Part shown: piece after piece, positions 11,455 through 25,298 of the stretch
Layout: each line of letters begins with the position of its first letter
How positions within the stretch are numbered: the stretch's first letter is position 1
NCBI RefSeq assembly: GCF_029784135.1
Contig: NC_073746.1
Span: 245,405,307 to 245,469,306 of the forward strand
Direction of reading: 5' to 3'
DNA: 64,000 bases
DNA from: Toxorhynchites rutilus septentrionalis
Taxonomy: Eukaryota > Arthropoda > Insecta > Diptera > Culicidae
Translations under genes and position numbers: made by a program
The notes under the pieces: model-generated
Databases searched by the model: none
Told to the model about the DNA's origin: nothing
What the model saw: the letters and a program-made list of their open reading frames with translations, nothing else

Positions 11455-14386
11455 TCTAGTGTAACATGGAGAACAGACGCCTCAAATTTTATGTGAACCG
11501 TGACAGACAGAACTATAGCTTTTTCTTGACCTTTTTTAATAAAAAAAAAACTCACTGCTTTGTAATTGAACAGAGTCTGTAGAGTTTTTATTAACAAAAC
11601 ATATTTATTAAGTTATAAAATATTTAAGCATAGATACAAATAAAAATAACTATTCCTTTCAATGATAACACAATATTACATCACCCACTAAAATCCACCT
11701 GGCCGGAAAATCTCGTATTTCCACAAAGTCTTATGCATGGGGCTTTGTTTTTTCATCTTATGTCTACAATACCTAACTCCAAACAGGTCATAATAATTAT
11801 GTCTCTTGAGTTCTATGTTTAGGTGGCAACTTCACATTCCGTTGACCTGGAAGGGAATGGAAAGGTCCTAGGAGACAATAGATCAAAAAGTTAATTATAT
11901 TTGAAAATCCTATTATCTCCGAAGTTTCGAGAGCCTAAATAGTTAAACGGTGATAAAGTTTTAATTATAATGATGTCCAGGATGACTTCCAACCATTCCG
12001 CACTCAATGCGCATCTCTATTTTCAGTAGTTAGAAGGATCTATCAAATTGTGGTCAAGACTATCATAGTATTGAGCACGTTGTTGGGCCAAGTAAATAAT
12101 TTAGCAACTGAACTTAGCACCCGTTGAGATCAGCTCAAGTTCAGAAAAGACTCTCGAGCCAAATTAAATAACTAAAGGGAAAAAGTTTTTCTTTATTATT
12201 TTTTTCATCATAATTGTAACGATTTGTTTCCATCACATATGCTATTAATATTGTGTCTTAAATGCTGGTTGAAAATCCAGTAAAAACCCAGAAACGTAGG
12301 CAATATTCGCGTCTCACAAAGGCAATGGAATTGGCCCAGTCTCCAACGGGGCTGAGTTTTCTAACAGTTGTAGAGCCGAATTTGGAAAGGAAACCCGCGT
12401 TCCACACACGAGGGTTGTGGATCTGGTAAAGCGCTGAGTTTATTGTTTTGGCGACAGACAATTGACCCAATAAAATGCAAATGAGATTACGAGACTGGAT
12501 CGTCAGCAACACCGCAATTAGTGCAAAAACATAAATGGATTTCCTTGGGAATATCACGCCCACTACTTGTGAATGCTTTTTGTGTTTTCTCCTACTGGTA
12601 TCTACCTGCAGTTGCTCCGCGCGAAAGTTAATCTTTTTTCTACACAAAACTCAGTTTGTATTGTGGCCGTCCTTCGAAAAACATAAAGTTTCCTCTGGTT
12701 TTTCAAAATGGATAATAAAAATGATTCCATGACAAAGAATATCTAACAAGAGATTTTCATTATATTACCTTAAATTGCACTTTGAGATTATTGGAACTAA
12801 ATTGAAAAGGTGTAAACTACTGACTCATTGTCGGTAGTTTAAATAGATGCAGCGTACAGAACGTTGTGAGCAAATTTATCAAAGACTTCAATCATGCACA
12901 CACACACACTTAAAACCACACAATAGTTCTCAATTGAATTAGTCTTCCACAAATTCGGAAAAGTGCTGTTTTGAAGCGATTTATTGAAAATCGCGCGACA
13001 ACGGCTCTCGCCTGGAAACGTGAAATTTCCTCAAGGTAGACGAAACTTTAAGATGTGTTCAAAGTCCAGAAAGCGAGGAGAGTTTGCTCCTCAGTTGTAC
13101 CCATATAGGGTAAGTGGGGGTAATTTGGACCCCCTAATCAAATCGCCTAATATTTCCTAACCAATAACGTCTAAATAAAAAGTCACACTGTACACTGAGC
13201 TATAATTGTTTTCTCTCAATCAATAATGTTTGATCATTATATTAAGTTTCAAAACAACTGATAAAAACAATATAATAGAATAAAAGAATTGATTTTTGGA
13301 CATTAGAATTTGATGCGGGGTGACTCAAGTTTGTGTTTTATAAAAAAAAAACATGCTTAGGTTTATGTAAAGTAATTCAGCGTAATATATCAATCAGTAA
13401 CAGTGTTCTGGGATCGATATCAGTTGTCTTGGCCAGTAGCCAGATCAGAAAAATTGCATTGAGACCAAACAATTTCAAACCTGTATGACCAATTCACCCT
13501 CCATAGAATGCAAAAATTAAAATCCAATTTATTTCATTTAATATTGTCAAACGAACAGTTCCGCTGCATCAGATGGTTGCTCTCCTGTAGGCGTACAGAA
13601 CTTCACTGCACAATACACGAAAAGTTTGTTTAAATAGCGGAAAAAACCTTAAAACCACTATCGAAAAACTTACATTTTTTTAAGCGGACCTTACACGGTC
13701 AATATTATTCACAATATGATGACATATGAGAGCATAATGACAGCTGAACATGGCCGATGACGCAGAAATCCGGATTTTCTGATTTTCGAGCATCAATATC
13801 GTGACATTTCATATAAATGCATGATGTTGACGTTTTACCTTTCGAACTACGAGACTGTTTGCCAGATTTGCCAGATTTGCCAGATTTGCAAGCGGATATT
13901 TGATTTTTGTTAGTTTTTTGTGATTACAATTAAAATTTATAAACTTTTGAAATTGTAGGAAGCATAAATAAAAGCTTTTGGTTTGTAAAACTGATACTTG
14001 TAATAGCAAAATACTGTACTTTTCGCGATACAAATCAAAACCTCAAAGTAAACTGACAATGTGGTGGTGAGAGAGTGGATGAAACGTAACGACATTTTAG
14101 GAGTTTTTTAATGTTGAGCTCGGTCATTTTTTTTTGCTAGCTAGCGGGACAGCCGCTTTAGTCTAAGTTGTGTGTTTCTTCACACTTCGCTATGAAATTT
14201 GGAGAATGAGAAAATCTGGGAAAATCACAGGCGGAAAAACATCATGTGTTAATTCATGGTACTGAGTCCCGATTATCTGCAGAATAGTCGGGAAAACTCA
14301 CCGCGAATAACGAAAATCGCGGATGATGCGTTAAAGGACCAAAAAAGAGGTGCAAACACGAAAAAAACTATGTTTTATCAACACAG
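11455..14386. other. Non-coding DNA without recognised genes
   Basis: A 129-codon minus-strand frame at 12258-12647 has no recognisable domain and no support from context. A short CA run sits at about 12896-12909, and a gggtaagtgggggtaatttg motif at about 13109 resembles ends of mosquito MITEs without a partner. A run of three gccagatttgccagattt-like repeats is at about 13861-13890. Confidence 0.3.
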
Positions 14387-14400
14387 AAATCATTAAAATA

Positions 14401-14564
14401 TGAAGGTGATCTGGTGTAGTGGTTAACATCCGTACCTCTCATGCTAAAGGTTACGTGTTTAATTCTCACTCCCAACATTCTTCCAAAGAAATAAATCCGT
14501 TGGTCCAAATGATGAATCAGCCAAAGGATAAAAGTCACTATAATACAGCAAAAAATAAAAAATA
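14401..14564 (+). mobile_element. tRNA-derived SINE
   Basis: An A-box-like tggtgtagtggttaac (about 14411-14426) and a degenerate B box (ggttacgtgtttaattctc) are spaced as in a tRNA. An A-rich tail (aaaaaataaaaaataaaa) follows. The direct repeat aaatcattaaa flanks it (14387-14397 and 14565-14575), the mark of LINE-mediated insertion. It is not a functional tRNA, because no cloverleaf 3' half forms. Confidence 0.7.
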
Positions 14565-14768
14565 AAATCATTAAACTATCCATCTATAAAGTCGTGTATA
14601 CCAGTGGCTAAATAATGTAATAGCAATACCCTAAAGTTCTAGCCTTCGATCAGATTGGACGTGTTTTCAAATTGCTCGAAGCACCCGTGAATATTTTGCA
14701 AACGATTCAGTTGTATTGACCTAGTTTTCCGCCCAGTGTAACGTATAAACGTAAATAAACCAATCAAC

Positions 14769-15608
14769 ATGAGTTGCGAAATTTGCTGTGATACCGGAAT
14801 CAACGACAGTGTCAATTTGTGGAAATGTGCTGGCTGTCCGCGACGATTCCACGCCGCCTGCATCGTCGTACGTCGCAAGAAGATCGTTGACATTACATCA
14901 TATGTTTTACCGTGCTGTAATAAGTGCCAGAATTACGTACGCGCCAAGTTGGACTTTAGTGAACTTACCAAGCACCAAAAAAAAAAATTCAACGAGCAAC
15001 ACAATACGGAAGTGATCCATCGGCTGACACTGCAGCAACAAACTGCAAGTGTTGTACATGAAGCCGTCGACAGACTTGAGGGTCAGCTCGCCGATTTGAA
15101 AATGGAATTGTCCGCAAATAAAAACAGCAATCTCTATGCGGTGACGATAAAGAATCATATTACGTCACTCATTGACATCGCAATGAATAACACTCTAGAG
15201 AATATAGCGGTTTATATGAAATCAACGACGTCGGAATTGAATCGCGATCTCAGCCAAATGCGAGAAGGAATTCAACATCTAGGGAATTTGTCACTGGAAA
15301 TAGCGGCAAACATTAATCAAACTCCACAGGATAGTCAAGCCGAAATAGAAATATTAGAGGAATTAAGAACATTGTCAGCCGTTATTATATCAACAGGAAA
15401 CAATGTTGAACATATGCTACCACCTCCACCGGAGTCCTGCCCCAGCCTAGCTGAGGATTTGCGTGCGGAACTTACTCTTCCAATCAATCCCCCATTTTAC
15501 CCTCCAGAGAACTCAGAACTGGAGAATGGAGCTGGAGAATTTTGGATTCAGCAAGGATATGGAAGCCAGATTGGTCTGAGTATGATGCACAGCAACTCCG
15601 TAGAATAA
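14769..15608 (+). CDS. LINE ORF1: PHD-like zinc finger plus coiled coil
   Basis: The 279-residue frame begins MSCEICCDTG. Residues 3-60 hold a C4HC3 PHD-like pattern: CEIC, CAGC, HAAC and PCCNKC. About residues 90-200 are helical and charged, and may form a coiled coil. A proline-rich patch (PPPPES) lies near residue 220. Such ORF1 proteins of CR1-type LINEs are thought to bind the element RNA. The frame ends just before an overlapping frame (from 15542) that runs through the AAC tract, so the native ORF1 C-terminus may have been Asn-rich and read by a +1 shift. It belongs to the mobile element and is not a host gene. Confidence 0.7.
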   Translation: MSCEICCDTGINDSVNLWKCAGCPRRFHAACIVVRRKKIVDITSYVLPCCNKCQNYVRAKLDFSELTKHQKKKFNEQHNTEVIHRLTLQQQTASVVHEAVDRLEGQLADLKMELSANKNSNLYAVTIKNHITSLIDIAMNNTLENIAVYMKSTTSELNRDLSQMREGIQHLGNLSLEIAANINQTPQDSQAEIEILEELRTLSAVIISTGNNVEHMLPPPPESCPSLAEDLRAELTLPINPPFYPPENSELENGAGEFWIQQGYGSQIGLSMMHSNSVE

Positions 15609-15745
15609 AACAACAACAAGAGTCAGATAAAGCCAGAAAACGGCGTAAACAAAATCGCCCATACAATAATAATAATAATAACAGATACAATGACAGCCCT
15701 AACAATGGCAGCAGGAACAGGACCAATGTCAACAATCGTAGAAAT

Positions 15746-16192
<447 letters not shown>

Positions 16193-16199
16193 AACAAAA

Positions 16200-18194
16200 C
16201 AACAACAACAAGAGCAATCACAATAACCGAGGAGATACCAACTAGACGAAAAAGGAGAAATATAAACACAAAGTATCCGATTTGGTTTCATCAAAACATA
16301 AAGAATCTAAAAAATAAAAAACAGAAGGCACATAAAATTTATAACAAATACAAATCTGACGCTAATCTCGAAAAATATCTGAACATTTGCGAACAGCTCA
16401 ACGCAACTCTTAAAATCGCTTTTGAAGATTACAACTTAAAAACAGAGTCGGACATAAAGTCTAACCCGAAAAGTTTTTTTAATTACATAAAAACAAAATT
16501 AAAAAGCAATGGTTTTCCATCACGCATGCACCTTGACGATACGTTTGCAACCTTTTTGCAACATTTTTTCAAGAAGTTTATATTGAAACAGCTGAGAAGG
16601 GCCGAGATCGTGACTTCTTTGCATTTCTTCCAGAATTTCCATGTGATGTTGGAGTCAGAGAACTAACTTACATTGAAATATTTGACGCATTAAATAAGCT
16701 TGATGCCTCAAAAGGGCCAGGTCCTGACGGAATTCCACCGGTTTTTATAAAAAATTTGGCATCTGAATTAACTCATCCACTTTTATGGCTTTTCAATACG
16801 TAATTGGAATCAGAAAGGTTCCCAAAAATATGGAAAAACTCTTTTCTTGTACCTATATTCAAATCCGGTAATAGATCCGATGTAAGAAATTATCGTGGAG
16901 TAGCAATTATTTCTTGCATTCAAAAACTCTTTGAAGCCATAATAAACCAAAAACTTTTTCAACAACTAAAGACACGAATTACGAATAAACAACACGGTTT
17001 TTTCAAAGGACGATCAACAACAACAAATTTGCTGGAATTTGTCACATTCACTTTGAATGCAATGAATAATGGTAATCAAGTTGAAGCTCTATACACTGAC
17101 TTTAGTAAGGCTTTTGATCGTGTTGCTATACAATTACTGCTTCTTAAACTTCAAAAAATAGGGATAGAAGTCAAGCTATTGAAATGGCTTCAATCATATT
17201 TGACTGACCGCACGCAAATATTAAGGTTTAATGGGAAAATTTCAAAACCAATATTTGTTACATCCGGAGTTCCTCAAGGCTCTCATTTGGGGCCACTTTA
17301 TGTTCATTTTATTTGTTAATGACGTTTGCGTTTTTCTTAATAGTGTTAAGGCACTTATGTACGCAGATGATATGAAGCTGTACATGGAAATAAAGAATGA
17401 TGAAGACTCTCAAACATTCCAAAATAAAATTAACATAGTTTATAATTGATGCACTAAGAGTTTATTACAGCTCAATGTTAGGAAATGCACTTTGATGACT
17501 TTTACGAGAAGAAGAACACCATTGAACAATGGTGTCAAGCTGGGAAATCAACCCATCAGTAGATGTCAGATGTCAACGAGTAAGAGACTTAGGCGAGGTC
17601 TTAGATTCAAAACTAATCTTCGTTGACCATTATAATACAATCATCCATAGAGCAAATAATATGTTGAGCTTCATCAAACGCTTTAGTTACCATTTCCACG
17701 ATCCGTACACAATAAAAACATTGTATATAACATACGTCAGATCAATTCTCGAATACTGTAGTATTGTATGGTCCCCCTACATAACTTCACACGAAGACAG
17801 AATTGAATCTGTACAAAAACAATTTTTGTTATTTGCACTTCGTAAACTAGGCTGGTCTTCATATCATCTACCTCCATATGAAGCACGCTGTATGCTAATC
17901 AATATTAAAAGCCTAAAAGAACGTCGGAACTCTGCCATGATTCTATTTATTATTGATATCATATCACAACGAGTGGACTCAGAAGAAATATTAGGAAACC
18001 TAAATTTTTACGCACCGATTAGGCACCTGAGAAACCCTAACATTTTCTACACAGATTACCGAAGAACTAATTATGCCAAATATAGTCCTATTAATCGTAT
18101 GATGAGCCTCTGTAACGAACACAGTGAAATAATTGATGTAACCATGTCAAGGTCAATGCTCAAAGACTATTTGAATAGAATAAGATATATTTAA
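16200..18194 (+). pseudogene. LINE ORF2 remnant: linker, reverse transcriptase and C-terminal region
   Basis: After the AAC tract, one frame gives the linker (YPIWFHQNIKNLKNKKQKAH ... SNPKSFFNYIKTKLKS). A frameshift near 16550 follows, then SKGPGPDGIPPVF, and a TAA at 16801. RT motifs come next: YTDFSKAFDRV and TSGVPQGSHLGP, a frameshift near 17310, then MYADDMKLYM with the catalytic YADD intact. The last block (17529-18194, ending LKDYLNRIRYI) includes SILEYCSIVWSPY, typical of the thumb region. At least three breaks make it non-functional. The equivalent C-terminal region at 20604-21282 belongs to a related but different family. Confidence 0.85.
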
Positions 18195-18477
18195 ATTTCA
18201 CTCTAATATTTGGGCAGCATATTTAGTCTACACTGGTTTGACGAAATAAATAAATAAATAAATGAATAAAAACTTTGTGTTAAAATCGTCTTTTGAATTA
18301 AACGGATAAATTATCCAGCCAGCTCTCTTTAGATTTTTTTTTTTAGTTTTAAGTAGTATTAAGATTGTATTGGTCTACAATTTTGATTGACGACAATAAA
18401 AATAATAAAAACAAAAGAGCATGGACCTACCACTGATGAACAAATTCTGGAAAGGGCTATTGATCTACTATGGAACT

Positions 18478-18540
18478 CGCAGTCGCGAATAATCCGCATG
18501 GCGGATCACCCGCTCGCGGATAATCGAGGTTCTACTGTCA
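18478..18540 (-). repeat. Possible pogo/Tigger-like element end
   Basis: On the minus strand the sequence cagtagaacctcgattatcc followed by gcgagcggg resembles the ends of pogo/Tigger elements. A weaker match in the opposite sense (gagtcccgattatctgc) lies at about 14265-14281. The SINE and LINE between them would then be nested insertions. This is tentative. Confidence 0.3.
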
Positions 18541-19181
18541 TAGTCTTATTTATAGAATAAAATCATTTGCTTGCAGATAATATAACTTGCATACATTTTT
18601 GCAAACTAAAAAAACTGGCATCTCTGAAACTGAAAGGAACAGCCTGTATTTGTGAAGCGAGTGTGTATTTGATAAGGAAAAAATGAACTTTGAAGTGTAA
18701 ATTAGGAATGACAATTAACTTTTTCGAATCAAATTAGTATATAGAATACTAATTTGATTCGAAAAAGTTGGGAATATCGCAAAATTCATGAGAAAATAGG
18801 TGAAGTTAGGGTTAAGACTACGTGCTTCAAGTAATTAAATAATATCAAGTAGATATTTTAGTTTAATTTTTACCAATTGAAAATTGCCTTTGAGCCTTCT
18901 AATCTGATGGAGAACAGTTTAGATCCCAAACTCGAATGTCGCCACTAGTCATAGCAGATACTTTCGTTGTCTCGGGTTGAGGACGATATTGACCGTGTAA
19001 GAGGCAAAATATTTATTGAGGTTAGATGGGATGTCGAAAGCCTAGCTGTCATGATATTGAAAACCCTTATTGCCAATAATTTTGTTCATGTAAGATGCCC
19101 ATTACAATCGAAATACTCGCATTGTTCATGCTACCATTTCTCTCCTGTTGTCAAATTTCATCAATTTTTTTTTTCCAAAAT
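18541..19181. other. Non-coding DNA
   Basis: No gene is seen. It holds the perfect hairpin at 18717-18769, listed separately. Confidence 0.35.
18717..18769. repeat. Perfect 24-bp inverted repeat with 5-base loop
   Basis: Left arm 18717-18740 (aactttttcgaatcaaatta...) and right arm 18746-18769 are exact reverse complements around the loop ataga. There are no obvious transposon flanks. Confidence 0.9.
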
Positions 19182-19860
19182 ATATATATTTTATTAAGGC
19201 TCATATGGCGTCAGCCTAACGGGGCCGGGAGTTCAATATTTTGACAATGTTTGCTTACATCTATGCTAGTAATATGTAACCGATTACTCGCGGTTGACTC
19301 GAGGTTAGTATTACAAGTGTTCTCATAATTGGTATGTCGCAGTCTTCGATGCTCTGTACGTGTGCCCGACACGGGATACTTCCTATTGGGATGCAGCTGA
19401 CCATTAATCAGCAACGCCCCCCTAGTCTGTACCCCATATCTAGCGTGGTGCGTCTTTCTCGACTCGAGGAATCCAGGATAGAATGGTCACTAGCCGGCGC
19501 AATCATCAGCTCGTGTAGAGTTGTCATGAGCGGTACAACCTTTGGCTCTTGTTGAATGATCAGTGGACTGCACAACCTTCGGCCCGTGCATCTGTAAAGA
19601 GTGTGTGTATGTATTGCCGCGACTAAGTAAAAGTTTATCGATCGGATAGGAGGGATATGAAACGGGGACTCAACGAAGGAAACATCATTAAACGTTGATG
19701 CTCAGCATTAGCTGGGTTTTGGCGACTCTGAGTCCGTTACATACACTTGCAATAACAAGAGTTCTGATAATCTCTGTGTCGGAGCAAATCACGTCAATAA
19801 CATTCTTGAACAGGGTGAAACAGAGGCGGTACCTACACCAAGTTCGTAATTAGTTGGCTG
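19182..19860 (-). mobile_element. 3' UTR fragment of an I-like LINE
   Basis: On the minus strand this ends ctgacgccatatgagcctta followed by ataaaa. It shares ctcgag...accgcgagtaatcggtt and catagatgtaag with the 3' UTRs of the I-like elements at 54260-54330 and 21283-21450. No coding sequence remains. It is a 5'-truncated relic of a related family; its left end in this orientation is uncertain. Confidence 0.5.
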
Positions 19861-20594
19861 TGTAAAAAGTTTTGGGATTTGGGAAAATTTACATAACCAT
19901 ACGACTCCGGATGAACCGCCCACTACCTGTGGGTTTATTGTCCAATGTCCGACTTCCAATGGCCGTCAGGCAGTACGAGAGTAATTCTCTCTTTCTTCAT
20001 CTCTCGTCTTCTTGTGCAGGTAAAATTTGTGTCGTCCATTAGCCGACAGATACACGGTCACGTACGTAAGAACTGCAAAGTGGTTTTCATATGATTGAAT
20101 AATAAAACCAATGCAAATAACAATAGTTTATTTTTTTTAACACAAGTTGATGGAATTCAAACGATATTGGACGAATTTCACGCCAACTCGACTGGCCGTT
20201 GGCAGCACTATCTCAGATTGCTGTGAAACGTTGTTAGTATAAACATATGTGTCTTTTAAGTAACTTTGCATACTTGAAATAACAAAGAAAAAGTGAAAAC
20301 AACTTTTTCATGTTTTTCTTTGAAAAATTACTATTAGTTCGTGACATTTTTATGTAGAAATTATCGCGATTTACATGTTCTGCTAACTTGTTTCTGTTTA
20401 GAAACATGTCAAGAGCATGCCAAACGCGAGAATTTACACACAAAAATGTAACGAGTAAAACATTATTTTTTCAGGAGTCAGGAGTTTCAGGAGTCCATAC
20501 AAAAATGCCTTACATTCCAGAAACTATAAAAGATAGTAAGGGCTATCCATATATTTTTTTTAGATTTTGGAAAAAAAAAACATTTTTGAGAAAA
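19861..20594. other. Non-coding DNA
   Basis: No supported gene is seen. It adjoins the 3' end of the minus-strand LINE that starts at about 20595. Confidence 0.3.
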
Positions 20595-20603
20595 AGGATT
20601 CAA

Positions 20604-21282
20604 TTATTGAATCCTTATAACAAACACATTTCTGGAGATATCGAATTCAAACAAATAATACACTTCATTGAACCGTTGGCAACAAACATCCAAGGGATTA
20701 TTCTGTCCGTATAGAGTACGATGTGCTGCTTGCCGGAAAAAAACAAATTGTCTGGTTGTTCTACCTGGAGTGTTGATTCGAAGCTTGCCCAAAACTTCAG
20801 CACAGTCAAGATTGTTGTTAAGAAGGTCTAATATCAGCAGTCTCTGGAGAAATTCTCGTCGTTTTTGCAGTGTCGGTAAGTGAATCAGTGCGCAGCGTTC
20901 TTCATATGTGGTCAGATGTTGGTCGTTGCGCCAGGGGAGATGACGAAGAGCATATCGGATGAAACTTTTCTGCACACGTTCCAGACGAGCGATGTGAACA
21001 GCGTGGTATGGGGCCCAAACAGTAACACCGTATTCCAATATACTGCGTACGAGAGACACATACAACGATTTGAGGCAATTGACATCTCTAAATGCCTGAG
21101 TGTGGCGTCTAATGAACCCGAGAACGGTGAAACCCTTAGCGGTGACCGTTGCAATATGCTGCGTAAATTTTAGCTTGTTGTCGAGCAGGATACCCAGGTC
21201 TTTGACGGCTGCAACTCTCTCCACTTCGGTCGACCCCAACGTATATTCAAATGTGATTGCTGAGCAAAGTCGCAAAAATGTT
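20604..21282 (-). pseudogene. LINE ORF2, C-terminal part
   Basis: The frame has VAAVKDLGILLDNKLKFTQH, SLVRSILEYGVTVWAPYH and QKSFIRYALRHL, then ends NVFVIRIQ. This is the thumb and C-terminal region of a CR1/Jockey-type LINE. The frame is open for about 220 codons. Its upstream part continues beyond the inserted element, at 27253. Confidence 0.85.
21266..21282. repeat. Target-site duplication, left copy (I-like LINE A)
   Basis: aaagtcgcaaaaatgtt is identical to 27253-27269. Both copies lie inside the coding sequence of the outer LINE, which proves insertion of 21283-27252. Confidence 0.95.
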
Positions 21283-21698
21283 TTTTTTTAATCGTTTATT
21301 TTTACAGGCTCAGTTACATAAGTTTAAAGGAGCCAAACTCCTATCTGTATTGTTACAAGTATATATAACATTTTTCATTAATTCTAGTGTTAATGGAGTA
21401 GAGAACCGATTAATCGCGTTCTACTCGAGTTTAGAAGGGTGACATTTTTTCAGGAAAAGGAAGGGATATAAGGATATGTTGACAATGTTCACACTCACAT
21501 TCGCACTCACATTCATCATACTCAATTCTTAAGCCTATCTTATATCTAATATGTATTTACATTTCACCTTATTCTATTGTTAGTAAGAAGGGATTTGATT
21601 TCTCGCGAAGGAAAAGGAAAAGGAGAATATAAGGATATAAGGACAATCACACACGAAGATCGATAACTTTTAAGAAGACATATATTTGGGACATGTAA

Positions 21699-24600
21699 TC
21701 AAGGTCTAACCGAGCCAACACATCTCACCGGCACATTGGGCTGTCTTCCTCTGGCCCGAAGAGAGTTTTCTAAATTCGATCTGACAACAAGATACACCTC
21801 GCACGACCAAACAACGTGTTCGATGTCGTGGTAACCTTGGCCACAAGCACAGATATTGCCATCGGCAAGATTAAAACGAAAGAGTAGCGCGTCTAACGAA
21901 CAGTGATTGGACATGAGTCGAGAAAAGGTGCGAATAAAGTCCAGACTTTTCAAACCATGGTTTGAGGATAACCTTAGGGATAATCGAGTGAAGCCACCGA
22001 CCCATTTCATCTTCGTTCCACTTACGTTGCCAGTTAACGATGGTATTTTTACGGACTAAAGAATAAAATTCATTGAAGGCGATTTGACGCTGATAAATAT
22101 CGCCTTCAATTGCACCTACCTTTGCCAATGAGTCAGCCCTCTCATTACCCGGAATTGAGCAATGTGAGGAGACCCAGACAAAGGTAATGACATAACAGCG
22201 TCTGGTTAAAGCACTCAAAATTTCTCGTATTCTCTCAAGGAAGTACGGCGAGTGCTTTTCCGGCCTCACTGAACGGATAGCTTCGACAGAGCTAAGACTA
22301 TCCGTTACAATGTAATAGTGTAATGTAACAGGTCGTGGAGGCGACGCTGTCCAGCGCCCAGTGTATTGCTGCCAATTCAGCAATATACACTGAGCAAGGA
22401 TTCTGAAGACTGTGGGAGGTGCTAAAAAATTCGTTGAACACTCCAAATCCTGTGGACTCAATCATAGAGGACCCATCAGTAAAGTACATATTATCACAAT
22501 TGATACGCCCATACTTTGCATTGAAGATCGTAGGAACGATCCCCGATCGATGATAATCTGGAATTCCATGGATTTTCTCCTTCATGAACAGATCAAAATG
22601 TACAGAGGAATTGATGTAGTCAGGAAAACAAACACGGTTGGGAATATACGAAGAAGGATCAACCTGCATGGAGATGAATTCATGATATGAAGTCATTCAA
22701 AATTTCCGATCACCAATGGGTTCATAACCTTACACCGGATGAGGAACCGAAGAGATAATAAAATGAAGCGATCTTTTAGTGGGAGTACGCCTGCCAAAAC
22801 CTCGAGACTCATGGTATGCGTTGAGGGCATACATCCCAACGCAATACGGAGACAAAGATACTGAATTTGCTCGAGTTTAATGAGGTGTGTTTTGGCAGCT
22901 GATTGAAAACAGAAACTGCCATACTCCATCACTGAGAGAATAGTTGTTCGATACAACATTATAAGATCTTCGGGATGGGCTCCCCACCAGGTGCCGGTAA
23001 TTGTACGGAGAAAGTTTATTCTTTGTTGGCATTTTTTACTCAGATACCTAATATGGGCCCCCAAGTACATTTGGAGTCGAACCAGACCCCAAGATACTTG
23101 AATGACATAGCATTAGTGATCGGTTTACCCAAAAGTTGAAGCTTTGGTTTTGCTGGTCTATGCTTCCTAAAAAAAACCACCATCTCTGTTTTCTCCGTGG
23201 AGAATTCGATCCCTAGCCCAATGGCCCAGGTTGAAAAATTGTTGAAAGTATCTTGTAAGGGTTCTTGCAGGTCGGATTCTTTTGATCCTACGACAGACAC
23301 TACTCCTTCATCTGCAAGTTGTCTTAAGCTGCAATTTTGTGTAAGGCAATTGTCAATGTCGCTTACATAGAAGTTGTACAAAAGGGAGCTCAAACAGGAG
23401 CCCTGAGGGAGGCCCATGTAAGAGACCCGACTCACTGCCGAATCTCCGTGAGAAAAATTCAAATGTTTCTCACAAAGCAAGTTATATAACATATTATTCA
23501 ATAAAGGCGGTAGACCCCGAGAGTGTAATTTATCTGACAAAACCTCTATTGAAACAGAATCAAAGGCCCCCTTTATGTCCAAGAATATTGAAGCCATTTG
23601 TTTTTTTTCGGCGTAAGCCATTTGAATTTCTGAAGAAAGCAACGCAAGACAACCATTCGTCCCCTTGCCCCTGCGGAACCCATATTGTGTATCTGAGAGT
23701 AAGCCATTCGTTTCAACCCAACGATCAAGGCGAAACAAGATCATTTTCTCCAACAATTTCCGTATACAAGACAGCATTGCTATTGGGCGGTACGAATTGA
23801 AGTCGGACGCGGGTTTTCCGGGTTTTTGAATAGCTATAATTCGCACTTGTCTCCAATCATCTGGAACAATATTATGCTCCAGAAACCGATTGAATAAATT
23901 TAACAAGCGATGTTTCGCCACATCAGGGAGGTGTTTCAACAAGTTGAACTTAATTCTATCCGTTCCTGGAGCCGAATTGTTACAAGAAAGGAGAGCAAGA
24001 GAGAATTCTACCATCGAAAACTCGGAATCAAGATCACACCTATCTTGTGGTATATCTCGAACAATTTTTTGCACAGGAACGGAATCGGGACAAACCTTCC
24101 GTGCAAATTTAAAAATCCATCGATGTGAATATTCTTCGCTTTCATTCGATGAAGAGCGATTTCTCATGTTTCGAGCCACTTTCCATAATTTTTTCATTGA
24201 CGTTTCTCGTGACAAACCTCCCACGAAAGTTCGCCAATAAGCACGTTTTTTTCCCTTTGATCAAGTTTTTAAATTGATTTTCAAGGTCCAAATACGTTTG
24301 AAAATTCTCAATGGTTCCACGTTTTCGAAAAGCTTTAAATGCGTTCGATTTATCCTGATAAAGCTTGGAACATTGGCTATCCCACCATGGATTGGGAGGC
24401 CTTCGACGAATAGTGGAACCTGGGATAGGTTTCGTTTGAGCGCGAACCGCGCTGTCATAGATCAAACGAGAAATGAAGTAATACTCCTCCAATGGAGGCA
24501 AACCATCTCTGGAATTGATGGCTAGAGCAATCGCGTCCGCATATTTTTTCCAGTCAATGTGTCTTGTGAGGTCATATGCCATGTTTATAGATTCAGAAGA

Positions 24601-25289
24601 ATTCGACCCAATGGTGATGGAAATTTTGATTGGCAAGTGATCACTACCGTTGGGGTCCTGGATTACATTCCACTTGCAATCTAACGATAGTGAATTCGAG
24701 CAAAGCGAGAGGTCAAGAGCACTTGGGTTAGCAGGAGGTTTAGGTACACGTGTTGTTTCCCCAGTATTCAAAACGGTCATATTGAAGCTGTTACAAAGGT
24801 CATATATCAACGATGAACGATTGTCGTCGTACTGTTCCCCCAGGCAGTTCCGTGAGAGTTGAAGTCTCCCAAGATCAATCGTGGCTCAGGAAGGAGTGAG
24901 CACATGTCAACAAGTTGCTTGCGGCTATCCGCAGCTCTCGGAGGCCAATACAAGCTGACAATACAGAGGTCTTTGTCTCTGATGTTTGCATGACAAGCAA
25001 CAACTTCGATCCCTCCAATAGGTGGAAGTTCAATTCTAAAAAATGGGTGGCACTTATTGATCCCCAATAGCACCCCTCCGTATCTGTCATCGCGGTCCAA
25101 ACGTATTATATTAAAATCGTGGAAAGAGAGATCATTTTGAGAAGAGAGCCAGGTTTCGGACAGAGCAAAAACATCACAATTGAGTTTATGAATTAGAAAT
25201 TTGAATGTATCCAATTTAGGGATAAGACTACGACAATTACACTGTAAAACAGTGATATCTCCGACCTCTCTATTAAAATTAGACATCAA
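21699..25289 (-). pseudogene. ORF2 of I-like LINE A: endonuclease, reverse transcriptase, RNase H
   Basis: The order is endonuclease (NCRSLIPKLD, SETWLSS, GDFNSHGTAWG, then SDHLPIKI), RT (FLDIKGAFDSVSIE, GLPQGSCLSSLLYNFYVSDI) and RNase H (YFTDGSSM, IAELAAIHWAL, VTDSLSS, NERADSLAKV). The end carries a CGQGYHDIEHVVWSC finger-like motif. Frameshifts lie near 24838, 24240, 23060 and 22340 and near the C-terminus (22010-21960). A 34-base deletion at about 22697 adds another. The RT box reads LADEGV where copy B has LADDGV, which loses the second catalytic Asp. The gene is inactive. Confidence 0.9.
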
Positions 25290-25298
25290 GAGAGATAA

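Noticed and set aside
12258..12647. 129-codon minus-strand ORF
   Set aside because: No domain, no paralogue in the window and no transcription signals; length is compatible with chance.
14401..14475. Functional tRNA gene
   Set aside because: The B box is degenerate, the 3' half does not fold and direct repeats flank the unit, so it is a SINE.
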